Position numbers and translations under genes: made by a program. From the NCBI GenBank assembly GCA_964416305.1, contig CAYQDM010000001.1, positions 1-64,000 of the forward strand: a DNA stretch of 64,000 bases, written 5' to 3'. Under the pieces are notes generated by a model. It was not told the DNA's origin, ran no database searches, and saw only the letters and a program-made list of their open reading frames with translations. Below are positions 33,512 to 42,015 of the stretch, piece by piece. This DNA comes from Acidaminobacter sp964416305. GTDB taxonomy: Bacteria > Bacillota > Clostridia > Peptostreptococcales > Acidaminobacteraceae. Every line of letters begins with the position of its first letter. The stretch's first letter is position 1.

Positions 33512-34570
33512 TTATGCCCCAAAAGGTCTGAGCGGCCGACGGACCGAGATGGATGTCAACAGTGCTTCAAAGGCAATCCATGCGTTGATTCTGCCGGTCT
33601 TGATCCAGTGATCAAGCCGCGCCGCTTCAATAATATACCCGCTGAGTAAAGTCGTTTCAAAACTTCTCGCCTGTCTCGCCATGATTTTGGCTCGGTAGGC
33701 ATGGAGTGACATGCGCTTCGCTATGTCCGCCTCACTGTAGCCTGTGTCCGACATCAAACGAATTAAATGCATTTGTGTCAGGGCTTTATACAGGGTCCCC
33801 AGCAGCATGATCTCCGACTCGCCATCCGACCTAAGAGATTCCAGCATAGCGAGGGCTCTCGGAAGATCCTGAGCAACGGCAGCATCCACAAGTTTAAAGC
33901 TGCTGGCCTCCAAGTTCTGCGGCACTACTTTAATAATAGCATCCCTGGTCAGCTGCCCGTTCTCTGCACACAAGGAAATCAACACTTCCAAATGCTGATC
34001 AATTTCCTGAAGCGAAATTTCCGCCCTGTACTCCAAATAGGCCAGCCTCTCAACCAAAAATTGACGTGTTCTGTCATCTGCATCAATGCCGCCTTTTTTG
34101 AGACGCTGCGCAATCCATTTTCTGAACTCCGTTTCATCCAGCCTTTCAAAGGAGACCACCCGGCCGTATTTCCCCAGTCGCTCGCTCCACTTCAGCCGCT
34201 TATCCGGCGAAGGTTCACAAATAAAAATCGCCACAGTTGAAGAAGAAGGGTTGTCAAAACAGGTCTTCAACGCCGCTTCACCAGCAGCCGTAAAAGTCGC
34301 TTTCTTCGCAAAAAAACCGGCATTTTTGAAAATTATCAGTCGGCGATCTGACAGAAACGGCAGGGTCTCCATTTTTTCAACCATTTCCTCTGCGCTGAGC
34401 TGGTCCGCATTCTCCACTTGGAAGTTAAACGGCTCTGTTGCCGGATCAACAAGTATTTTCTTCGCATGCGTCAGCATGCTGTCCATGAGAAAAGTCTCAG
34501 GTCCCCAAAAAAGATACAACGGCTTCAGTGCGTTGCTTTTCAAATCATCATAAAACTCTTTGTATGCCAA
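33512..34570 (-). CDS. holA: DNA polymerase III delta subunit
   Basis: HolA opens the sliding clamp as part of the clamp loader. The 352-aa protein has the family opening KPLYLFWGPETFLMD, where the P-loop is degenerate, then LPFLSDRRLIIFKNAGFF and, in the C-terminal helical collar, FKLVDAAVAQDLPRALAML. The start is TTG five bases after GAGGTG. It follows comEC, the usual order, ahead of the divergent rpsT. Confidence 0.94.
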   Translation of the reverse strand: MAYKEFYDDLKSNALKPLYLFWGPETFLMDSMLTHAKKILVDPATEPFNFQVENADQLSAEEMVEKMETLPFLSDRRLIIFKNAGFFAKKATFTAAGEAALKTCFDNPSSSTVAIFICEPSPDKRLKWSERLGKYGRVVSFERLDETEFRKWIAQRLKKGGIDADDRTRQFLVERLAYLEYRAEISLQEIDQHLEVLISLCAENGQLTRDAIIKVVPQNLEASSFKLVDAAVAQDLPRALAMLESLRSDGESEIMLLGTLYKALTQMHLIRLMSDTGYSEADIAKRMSLHAYRAKIMARQARSFETTLLSGYIIEAARLDHWIKTGRINAWIAFEALLTSISVRRPLRPFGA

Positions 34571-34667
34571 ATTAACACCTCACACTTTACGCCATCTCAA
34601 AATTTGCTTGAATAACAGTTGGCCGCCACAGTTTGTGCTTCGCGGACTCATCCTGTCAAAATTACTC

Positions 34668-36956
34668 TTAAAATTTCTGCTTCAGCCAAACTGAAATACC
34701 ATCCGTCTTTACCTCAATGCAGCCACTTAAGTCTGTCCTGTAGGTTAAAAAACCGTTTTCCCGCAGGGTATCAAGTGTGACCCCGCCCGGGTGACCAAAG
34801 CTGTTCCTGCCCACCGAGATCACCGCTATTCCGGGTTTCAGCGTCGAAATAAAAGCCGCCGAGCTCGAGGTCTTAGATCCGTGATGCGCCACCTTTAATA
34901 TGGTTTTCAGCGCCGGAATCCTATTTATTATAGCATACTCCTGACGCGCTGTGATATCTCCCGTAAACAGAAATGATAGTTCACCGGTGACATAGGTCAT
35001 CACTATTGATGCTTCGTTGGCTTCCATGTCTATTGCATCTTTCGGCGGAGACAACACCTCGAGATGACCCGCCTTAAGCCCTATCCGGTCTCCGGCTTTG
35101 ACGGTGATGACCTCGACACCTCGTCGCTTCGCAGCTTCAATTAAACTGCCATACGCTTCCATCCTGGCAGCACCCGAAAGGATAAGCCCGCCCACTTTCA
35201 GGCGTTCGAGCACCGTCTCTGCACCGCCTATATGATCCATATGGGGATGCGTCAGCACCAAAAGAGATAATTTTGAGACACCTGATTTGAGCAGCAGCTG
35301 ATCCATCTCCCTGAAAGCTCTGCCATCCCCTGTATCAAAGAGAATGGCCTCACCTGACCGCGTCTGCAGCAGCGCTGCGTCCCCTTGTCCAACATCAAAG
35401 AATCGGATCCTGTCGACCGGCTGCAGCCAAGCTTCAAACGGCAGTCCGAAGAGAATCAGAGCTAATAAACCTGAAGATACCAGCACTTTGATTCGGCCAT
35501 AGTCAAAGATCTCGCGGCGCGACTTTCTGAGAGCGAATACCAGCAGAATCCCGGCAACCCCGACACCTTTAAACACACCGGGCGTCGCAGCCGTAATTGA
35601 CGGATGTGACGTCAGATCCTCTGCCAAACGGACTAACGCCTCAATCAACCAAAGGCCTCGGCTTGACAGCCACCCGGTCAGCGCCGGAAGCACCGGAAAC
35701 GGCGACAAGGGGAGGGTCAAAAAAGCCAGCGGCAAAGCCAACCCGGTGAGAAAAACCACCGGCAAATTAATAAGAACGGAAATCAGCGACAAAGTATTGA
35801 AATGCCATGCCGCCGGCAGTGCCGTGGCGACAAGCACAGCGAAACTCAGTGCCAGCGCATTGAAGAAGCCTGAAGCAGGCTTTGCCTTCCGGTCCGGTTT
35901 GATCAGAACCGGCAGCAATGCAGCAATGCCATAGACCGCTGCCATGGACATCTGGTACCCCACATCGAAGAGCAATACAGGCCGAAATATGAGAATACCC
36001 GTTCCCACCAGCGCCAACCCGCTTAATCGGTCATACTGCCTCCCAAAAGTTTGAAGCCCGCTCGCCAGAATCAGCATACCCGCCGCACGCATGGCTGAAC
36101 TTCGAAGTCCAACAAGTCCAAGAAAAAGCAATAGCAGCACAATGAGGCTTAGATTCTTAAAAAAATAAGGCAGTTTCATCCGGTCCAGAAGCATCTGCGC
36201 ACCAGTAAACATAATTCCAAAATGCAGTCCGGACACTGCGAGGATGTGAGCTGTCCCAGTCTGCCTGTAAATTTCCAGAAGTTCCGGATCCAGATCCGCC
36301 GTATCCCCCAGAATCATTGCTGCAGCCAACTGCCCTTCCTCTGCGCCGAGCCGCTTCAGCAGTACTTCCAGTATCCGATGCCGCACCTTTTCTCTGAATT
36401 CAATGACTTTGTGAGGCCTAAGGTTTAAAGTCTCAACCCCCTCAACTTTACCCTGATACGCTATGCCTCTCGAATCCAGAAACTGCCTGTAATTGAACAT
36501 TCCCGGGTTTCTGGGCAGCGTCGCAGATTGCAGCGTCACAGTCAGTCGGTAATACCCGCCGACCTTCATTTGATCTTCAGGCTTAAACACCACACTGAAG
36601 GTTTCCGGAAGCCGGATGGCATTCTGACCGTGATCTGATTCGACACGCCACGAATGCTGAGTGGCTTTAAAGATCATCTTCTCTTCACCAAGCGCGCTGT
36701 ACCGGTCGACATAGCCGACTGCTGCAACGCGAAGCGGTGTCTCGACCCTGGGTGTAGTTTGATGACGCAGCATGAGACTATAACCAAGCGTAAACATAAA
36801 GAACATAAGAATCAGTGCCTTTGATCTTCCGCGCTCTGACGCGGTCCACGCAAAGCCCGTCGCGATCACAGCGGCAAGCCAAATTTCCAGTCGTCCTGAA
36901 GCCGCAGTAATTCCAATCGCATGTCCGACCCAAGCGATGATTGCAGGACGACGCAT
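34668..36956 (-). CDS. comEC: DNA internalisation protein ComEC/Rec2
   Basis: ComEC forms the membrane channel that brings transforming single-stranded DNA into the cell. The 762-aa protein has an N-terminal hydrophobic hairpin and OB-fold (DUF4131; about 30-190), the Competence domain with many membrane helices (about 195-480, opening GEEGQLAAAMILGDTADLD and HILAVSGLHFGIM), and a C-terminal metallo-beta-lactamase domain (FFDVGQGDAALLQT, THPHMDHIGG, KVAHHGSKTS). All domains are present and the frame is open, so it looks functional. The start is the ATG eight bases after AAAGGAG. comEA-like and comEC genes are both in this window but 23 kb apart. Confidence 0.94.
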   Translation of the reverse strand: MRRPAIIAWVGHAIGITAASGRLEIWLAAVIATGFAWTASERGRSKALILMFFMFTLGYSLMLRHQTTPRVETPLRVAAVGYVDRYSALGEEKMIFKATQHSWRVESDHGQNAIRLPETFSVVFKPEDQMKVGGYYRLTVTLQSATLPRNPGMFNYRQFLDSRGIAYQGKVEGVETLNLRPHKVIEFREKVRHRILEVLLKRLGAEEGQLAAAMILGDTADLDPELLEIYRQTGTAHILAVSGLHFGIMFTGAQMLLDRMKLPYFFKNLSLIVLLLLFLGLVGLRSSAMRAAGMLILASGLQTFGRQYDRLSGLALVGTGILIFRPVLLFDVGYQMSMAAVYGIAALLPVLIKPDRKAKPASGFFNALALSFAVLVATALPAAWHFNTLSLISVLINLPVVFLTGLALPLAFLTLPLSPFPVLPALTGWLSSRGLWLIEALVRLAEDLTSHPSITAATPGVFKGVGVAGILLVFALRKSRREIFDYGRIKVLVSSGLLALILFGLPFEAWLQPVDRIRFFDVGQGDAALLQTRSGEAILFDTGDGRAFREMDQLLLKSGVSKLSLLVLTHPHMDHIGGAETVLERLKVGGLILSGAARMEAYGSLIEAAKRRGVEVITVKAGDRIGLKAGHLEVLSPPKDAIDMEANEASIVMTYVTGELSFLFTGDITARQEYAIINRIPALKTILKVAHHGSKTSSSAAFISTLKPGIAVISVGRNSFGHPGGVTLDTLRENGFLTYRTDLSGCIEVKTDGISVWLKQKF

Positions 36957-37042
36957 AATCATTTCTCCTTTTATGAGTGACATCCAATAATACTATTATT
37001 ACATATATTGTTATTTAATGTCAATTTTACAACGGAGCAAAT

Positions 37043-37078
37043 ACATATTTTACATATTTTACATATTTTACATATTTT
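37043..37078. repeat. Four tandem copies of the 9-mer ACATATTTT
   Basis: Perfect tandem repeats in the AT-rich region upstream of comEC. Such short arrays can vary in number by slippage. No promoter can be assigned with confidence in the repeats. Confidence 0.9.
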
Positions 37079-37089
37079 ACATTCAAACA

Positions 37090-37151
37090 TTACCGTCCAC
37101 TCGGCTTGTGGCCTATTGCCCCCAACTTCAAGTTTGGGACGGGGACGGTAA
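37090..37151. repeat. Nested inverted repeat, REP-like
   Basis: Outer arms TTACCGTCC (37090-37098) and GGACGGTAA (37143-37151) enclose a segment with an inner stem (CCCAA/TTGGG with CTT/AAG). GGGGACGG-type sequences recur in clostridial REP elements mobilised by REP-associated tyrosine transposases; that link is from memory and inferred. No transposase is in the window. Confidence 0.5.
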
Positions 37152-37192
37152 CTATTTGTAAAAATCGGCTCGCAAATCCCAATTGCACAAAA

Positions 37193-37220
37193 AAAGAGCC
37201 GAACCCCGCAGGTCCAGCTC
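37193..37220 (-). terminator. Intrinsic terminator of the ECF S-component gene
   Basis: On the minus strand GAGCTGGACC and GGTTCGGCTC pair with two wobble or mismatch positions, followed by seven T; it lies about 25 bp after the stop codon. Confidence 0.8.
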
Positions 37221-37245
37221 CCTTTCTCTTCAAATCTCGCACAAT

Positions 37246-37806
37246 TTACTTTCTGTCTTTATCCGAAAAAGTGTCAATTTCATCAAGGTTTAAAGGCTTT
37301 AAAAGATTTGCCTTTTTAAACGCGATCAGCAGGGGATATCCAACAATGCCGCCGCCAATAGCCTGCGTCATATTGTAGGGCACACCGGCCACCGCTTGGG
37401 CAAAGCCGTAAAGAAAATATTCATAAACCAGATAACCGCCAATCATGCACACACCTCCGGCAATAAACGCGACGATGTACGCACCGGTTAAGCGAGCCAG
37501 CGACTGTCCTTTATGATAAAAAGCCCTGAAGATCCAACCCGCCAAAAATGCGTCCAGCGCCTTAATCACCAGCGTCGCAGGCGCATAAATAGTATAGCCG
37601 CTCAGGAAATCCGCAATCATGGAACCAATGCCTGCGGCAAACGCGCCATACACCGGACCGAGTACAATGCCACTCAGGTAAACAAGACTGTCTCCAATAT
37701 GGATATAACCTTTTGGAATTGGAATCTGGATCAGCAAGGTACCAATCGCTACAAGTGCTGCCAAGAGACCTATGAGCACCACGGTTTTAGTAGATAATTT
37801 TTTCAA
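37246..37806 (-). CDS. ECF transporter substrate-binding (S) component
   Basis: A 186-aa hydrophobic protein with five to six membrane helices, of the ECF S-component fold that captures a vitamin or precursor and docks on shared EcfT/EcfA units. Key features are VVLIGLLAALVAIGTLLIQI (helix 1 with the usual AA..A pattern), GYIHIGDSLVYLSGIVLGPV and APATLVIKALDAFLAGWI. The HIGDS motif and overall pattern resemble the thiamine-precursor and pantothenate-type families, but the substrate cannot be read from sequence. The start is TTG eight bases after GGGAGG; upstream ATG codons fall within the leader. No known riboswitch class was recognised in the 60-nt leader. Confidence 0.85.
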   Translation of the reverse strand: MKKLSTKTVVLIGLLAALVAIGTLLIQIPIPKGYIHIGDSLVYLSGIVLGPVYGAFAAGIGSMIADFLSGYTIYAPATLVIKALDAFLAGWIFRAFYHKGQSLARLTGAYIVAFIAGGVCMIGGYLVYEYFLYGFAQAVAGVPYNMTQAIGGGIVGYPLLIAFKKANLLKPLNLDEIDTFSDKDRK

Positions 37807-37874
37807 GTGTCGTTCCTCCCTCACGTTGACTGTCCCCCACCCTTTCATCACTGTTCCGGCAGGGTACAAGGTGG

Positions 37875-37904
37875 ATTATAACACTCCAATCCCTATAGGA
37901 TCAA
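37875..37904 (-). promoter_or_regulatory. Promoter of the ECF S-component gene
   Basis: On the minus strand TTGATC (37899-37904), 18 bp, TATAAT (37875-37880), giving a leader of about 60 nt. Confidence 0.7.
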
Positions 37905-37974
37905 CACAATTTAACGACAATTGTATCGCAACACTGGTGCCTGCTTTAACACTGTATCGATCACAATTTCACAA

Positions 37975-38703
37975 TCAGCGTGTTGCCGGAAGCTGAGTCT
38001 CTTTCTCCTTCAGATGAACCGGCTGCCCGGACCCATCCAGTTTGATGAAATACTCATGCCTATGGTTTCGCTGTAACGCGCCATCAACAATCAAACCATT
38101 GTTGATCAGCATTTTCAGCTGTGTACGGTGTGCGAGAATCGCTTTGGCCTTTTGATCCGCAACCCGCTCTATATCAATGATGGTAGTAATTTCTTCAATG
38201 GGACTCCCCATGAGCAAGCCGTTTTTAAGGCGTCCTGCCCTATTGTCCACCGTGGCCAGATAAACCGCCTCAGGGGCGTAATTGAGCTTTCCTTCATGGA
38301 GAAGTTTCATCATCCATCGGTGCACAGTCTTGTGATCTGGGTGATGTGAGATGCCGTTGACTTCAAAGGTGTAGATCAATTCAGGCTGCAGGGTGTTCAA
38401 ATGCGCGGCAAGTTTTTCAACCGCTTCTGCTTCGTCCTGGTCCACTAATGTCGCGTCAATATAATCTAGAAAATGGACCTTCTTGACCCCCATAAGCTCA
38501 GCTGCTTCGAGAAGTTCCCGCTCTCTTACAGGACCCAGCTCCTCCTTTTTCACATAATCTCGGTCATAGGCCGTACTCGCCTCACCTTTGGTCGCGCAGA
38601 TCAAATGGGTTTCCCAACCCATTTCAGCCAGCTGAATCAAGGTCCCGCCTATAATAATTGCTTCATCATCCGGATGCGCAAAAATACCTATCGCTCTATT
38701 CAT
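37975..38703 (-). CDS. PIG-L family deacetylase (BshB-like)
   Basis: A 242-aa zinc-dependent N-acetyl-sugar deacetylase of the LmbE/PIG-L fold. The zinc motif AHPDDEAIIIGGTL is at the N-terminus and the third ligand lies in SHHPDHKTVHRW. In Firmicutes, relatives (BshB1/BshB2) deacetylate GlcNAc-malate in bacillithiol synthesis or act on other conjugates. No bshA or bshC is nearby, so substrate remains open. It ends about 170 bp before the ECF gene and starts 26 bp after the methyltransferase, so it may share its transcript. Confidence 0.88.
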   Translation of the reverse strand: MNRAIGIFAHPDDEAIIIGGTLIQLAEMGWETHLICATKGEASTAYDRDYVKKEELGPVRERELLEAAELMGVKKVHFLDYIDATLVDQDEAEAVEKLAAHLNTLQPELIYTFEVNGISHHPDHKTVHRWMMKLLHEGKLNYAPEAVYLATVDNRAGRLKNGLLMGSPIEEITTIIDIERVADQKAKAILAHRTQLKMLINNGLIVDGALQRNHRHEYFIKLDGSGQPVHLKEKETQLPATR

Positions 38704-38729
38704 AGTGTTTCCTCCGTTTCAACATTGGT

Positions 38730-40802
38730 TTACTTTCGTTTCGCTTCAAAATAATCTTTTATGGTGTTCCTGGCATGCGCTGATAAACCGAGCCAGCTGC
38801 AGACCAATTCATTGGCCTCCGCTCTGAGGGTATCATGATCGAGATGCCCAAAACGCCGGTAATGTTCAACCGCCATGGTTTTCAGCTTAATATAGGACGC
38901 GTCGCGCTGTTCAAGAGGCGGCAGCGGCATTTGTCTGAGGGGGGTTGCATACAGTTCAAGAACATCCCCCTTACGCTTGCCTCTGACGCTGAGCCAGAAT
39001 TCATAGACCTCAGTAATCAGAATGAGGCTCACTGCAAGCAAATCCTCTTGGTTCAAGCCAGTCCTGCTTATTAATGCAGGCGGCTCATTGGGTTTTTCCA
39101 TAGTGTCAGCTATGGCTTGATGTTGAAATCCTTCATTTTCCCAAAAGGTCAATTGTCCGGTTTCTATGCCGGAATCTGCCTCCACGGTGCCCTCCCGGTC
39201 AACGTCCCTTGGGCTTCCAGCCATCCCCAAGGCCGGTTTAACCTCTTCCACACCAACTATAGGCGTCAAATAATAAAGGTCCGCGCTTCCGTAAAAGGGC
39301 TGATCCGTATAAGCGAAGGCATTATTGAGAGTTCTGTGGGGCGCCACAATTTTAGGTCCCTCAAACAGCGCTGCTGTCCTGGGCCACTGCAGAGCATACC
39401 AGGGTCGGACCCCGTTTGCGACTTCCCGCCGCTTTGAAAGTTTGTCCCTAAACCGGCTTAAATGCCTGTAAGCATTGGGGTACCGCGCTTCAAAACCCTC
39501 AACTTCAAGTGGAATGTACAACAGGACAAAACGGGCTTCCAAATCAACCTTGCCGCGTTTGACTTGACTATTCTTATAAAAGGGCACCAGCAGTACATCT
39601 TCAATCCTCAGGGATAGAGCTTCTTCAGGCGTCAGGACAAAGACACCCTCATCCGACGATCGGTCGAAACCACTGACAATGCCTTGGCGGACCTGAAAGA
39701 CATCTCCAAAGGTCTTCCCGCATGCCGCTTCCATTTCTTCAATGGCCAGGGTTTCTCCGGGATGCATGGAGAAGTAAAAGTTTCCAAAGCGGCTGACAAT
39801 CTGATTCCGATTCAGCCAAATGACAGAAGCAGACTGCTTCCAGCGCTCAATGACGTCCAGTGTCTTTGGCTGGGCAGGAACCTCCACATAACGACAGTGT
39901 TCCTGAACGCCACGTCTGTAGTGGAAGATCACATTGCTCTGACCTGCAGCGTCTTTAAAGAGTGAACCGCCTTCAAAACGGGCCAGATCCACAAAACTTC
40001 CATTTTGAGCCATTGCTTTTCTGAGACCCGATGCCCCATCCGCAGTAAAAAAATACCCGGTGGTGATGAGTCCCATGACGCCGCCTTCAGCCAGGATCGC
40101 CATGCCCAAATGAATAAAGTAATAGAAAAAATCCATATTCTTTTCATAATGCGCCGCCCCAAAGGGATATCGCTTCGCCTCATCAAACAAGTCTTTATGG
40201 TTCTTTTCGCCAATATAGGGCGGATTGCCCACGACGAGATCATAGCCGCCACGCGCCAAAACTTCTGACACCGGCGAACATTTAAACAGTGATGCCGTAT
40301 CCAGGACGTTGCCGGTGTAACTCCCCAGTCTTTCCGAATCCATATTGAAATAAGAGGCCACCATGGCTTTGTAATGGGCGACGGGCTCCACCTGGAGATC
40401 GAAAAGGTGAACCCTCTCAGCAGCTTTCATCAATAGCTGAGGCTCTTTTTCGAGGACGAAGCACAAATTCTCCAGAAGACTCAGCCAGGCTATGGCAAAG
40501 ACGCCGTCTCCACCGGCGGGATCCACCACATACCAGGTCAGCATGTCATCAAAATACTGCTCTGCCTGCCGCGGGTCTGACCCCGGCTGCTCAAGACAGC
40601 GCCTTACCTTATCAGGATCAGCGCAAAACACATAACACAGCCTTCGAACCGCCGCAATATGAACAGTTTCACTCGCCACCTCAAAAGGCGTATAAAAGCT
40701 GCCGGTTTGATCCCTGTGCTGCTGGTGCATCTCCTGATCGAGACCACCCATGGACGCATAGACGGCTTTTAATGTTCTTTCCAAACGGTTCACCCCAGTC
40801 AC
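38730..40802 (-). CDS. Orphan Eco57I/TaqI-type adenine DNA methyltransferase
   Basis: A 690-aa gamma-class N6-adenine methyltransferase. TGSFYTP at 33-39 begins the SAM-binding region, motif I is DPAGGDG at 94-100 and motif IV is NPPY at 193-196. The second half (about 390-680) resembles a TaqI-like target-recognition domain (VRQGIVSGFDRSSDEGVFVL; RPWYALQWPRTAALFEGPKI; YYLTPIVGVEEV). The C-terminus ends in a helical ELYATPLRQMPLPPL block typical of Eco57I-like enzymes. No N-terminal nuclease domain is present, and no restriction gene lies next to it. The start is GTG (either of two, three codons apart). Copies of GTCACCTGTC lie directly upstream. Its role may be epigenetic, or protective with the unknown gene next door. 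Confidence 0.88.
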   Translation of the reverse strand: MTGVNRLERTLKAVYASMGGLDQEMHQQHRDQTGSFYTPFEVASETVHIAAVRRLCYVFCADPDKVRRCLEQPGSDPRQAEQYFDDMLTWYVVDPAGGDGVFAIAWLSLLENLCFVLEKEPQLLMKAAERVHLFDLQVEPVAHYKAMVASYFNMDSERLGSYTGNVLDTASLFKCSPVSEVLARGGYDLVVGNPPYIGEKNHKDLFDEAKRYPFGAAHYEKNMDFFYYFIHLGMAILAEGGVMGLITTGYFFTADGASGLRKAMAQNGSFVDLARFEGGSLFKDAAGQSNVIFHYRRGVQEHCRYVEVPAQPKTLDVIERWKQSASVIWLNRNQIVSRFGNFYFSMHPGETLAIEEMEAACGKTFGDVFQVRQGIVSGFDRSSDEGVFVLTPEEALSLRIEDVLLVPFYKNSQVKRGKVDLEARFVLLYIPLEVEGFEARYPNAYRHLSRFRDKLSKRREVANGVRPWYALQWPRTAALFEGPKIVAPHRTLNNAFAYTDQPFYGSADLYYLTPIVGVEEVKPALGMAGSPRDVDREGTVEADSGIETGQLTFWENEGFQHQAIADTMEKPNEPPALISRTGLNQEDLLAVSLILITEVYEFWLSVRGKRKGDVLELYATPLRQMPLPPLEQRDASYIKLKTMAVEHYRRFGHLDHDTLRAEANELVCSWLGLSAHARNTIKDYFEAKRK

Positions 40803-40827
40803 CTGTCAAATGTCACCTGTCGACTGT
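40798..40827. repeat. Direct repeats GTCACCTGTC at the methyltransferase start
   Basis: GTCACCTGTC occurs at 40798-40807 and 40812-40821, 14 bp apart, with a partial third copy (GTCGCC) one period on. The repeats cover the start codon and upstream region of the methyltransferase gene and could be an operator. Confidence 0.65.
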
Positions 40828-40928
40828 CGCCTTCAGACAATCCCTATCATGACGCTGCACTGCGCAGCAGTCAAATCCCAGTCCTGCTTTCGCCTGCAAT
40901 CCGCCAGTTCAACTTCAAATGGTCTTCT

Positions 40929-41831
40929 CTAAGATTCGAGCAAATCATCCAGCGTCAGCACCTCATCCGCAAAGTGAACGACCAGTTCTCCCAGCTGCGC
41001 TTCAAACCACTTTCTGGACTGACTGAGAGCCGTTTCCTCCACGCACTCCAAAACCACCTTGTTCTTCATCAGGACGATCTCCGCCATGATATCGCCTTCA
41101 TGCATCAGCCTGAAAATGAGATCCTCGGGTTCATCCAGGGCGATTTCACACTTTGGCGAGGCTTCCAGTATTTCCCTTATTTTCGCGGAATTCTGATGCA
41201 GATAGGTCGACTGGTGCACCAGATAAGTTTCTTCCTCAGACTGCTCCGCTTCCATGATGGTCTCAAGAATATCCAAATAACGCATCATGAGCAGTGCATT
41301 GTGTTCAATGAAGCTTTCGAGGGCTTCGTTCTGACGCTCAGCGGCGTGACGTTCCAAAATTGCCCTTTTAAAGGCTTCCATGGTTTCTTTGGTGTAAAGT
41401 TCGAAATCGGGGGCTAGAATGTAACCATCGGCAAAACCAATGGCCCTTCCGACCAGGAAACTCTCCCCTTCCAGAACTTCAGGATTCAGCAGCTTAAAGT
41501 CTCGCTTGGTGAAAACATCCTTGAGAAAAACATGGGCACCATGGCGCATGACCTCAAAACCACTGAAATAGTTGTGTACAACAGCCTTGAAAAACTCCGA
41601 GTAAGGTCGGTCCGCCTCAGCGTATCGATCCGCAAAGCTCAACCCGTCGACTCTATAATCGTATAAAAGATAACTCTCAAATTGATCAGCGTGTGAATCC
41701 TGATCATCCTCTCCGCGATACGCTTTGTCCGCCTGAACAATGGTTTCAGCAAATTGCGGTTCCATACTGAAAAACAGGAGTGCCTCTGTCGCCTCGCGCC
41801 AGTCCTGCCACACGGCTAAATTGGTCTGCAT
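40929..41831 (-). CDS. Unknown protein beside the methyltransferase (SEC-C-associated-like)
   Basis: A 300-aa acidic, soluble protein that I do not recognise with confidence. It has no signal peptide or membrane helix. Residues about 50-160 (FESYLLYDYRVDG, YFSGFEVMRHG, VFLKDVFTKRDFKL, GYILAPDF) resemble a beta-rich region found N-terminal in many SEC-C-motif proteins of Firmicutes, but no terminal SEC-C cysteine motif is seen. The rest is helical, with long charged segments (MRYLDILETIMEAEQSEEE) and a short C-terminal domain. It lies 126 bp upstream of the methyltransferase on the same strand, which may make them a pair. ATG start; weak ribosome-binding site. Confidence 0.6.
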   Translation of the reverse strand: MQTNLAVWQDWREATEALLFFSMEPQFAETIVQADKAYRGEDDQDSHADQFESYLLYDYRVDGLSFADRYAEADRPYSEFFKAVVHNYFSGFEVMRHGAHVFLKDVFTKRDFKLLNPEVLEGESFLVGRAIGFADGYILAPDFELYTKETMEAFKRAILERHAAERQNEALESFIEHNALLMMRYLDILETIMEAEQSEEETYLVHQSTYLHQNSAKIREILEASPKCEIALDEPEDLIFRLMHEGDIMAEIVLMKNKVVLECVEETALSQSRKWFEAQLGELVVHFADEVLTLDDLLES

Positions 41832-42015
41832 TATTTTGCCCTCACTTTCAGATTGCCTTAAACGGTGAATTCTATGATATTATAGTCTTTAACAGGAAAA
41901 TTGTCCATGTTATGCCCTCAGTCAAAGACAGTGCTTTAGCCGATGGTGACTTTGCCCAACCCCTCAAAGTATATTTCCCAACTTTTTCAATATAAACGAA
42001 GGAGTGACAGTTTAA

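Noticed and set aside
37043..37151. CRISPR array or phage attachment site upstream of comEC
   Set aside because: Repeats are nine bases with no spacers, and no cas gene, integrase or tRNA is adjacent.
37807..37868. Known riboswitch (TPP, preQ1, THF) in the ECF gene leader
   Set aside because: The short leader lacks the conserved cores of these classes.
38730..41831. BREX or full restriction-modification locus
   Set aside because: Only a methyltransferase is seen; no nuclease, ATPase or phosphatase genes of such systems are in the neighbourhood.
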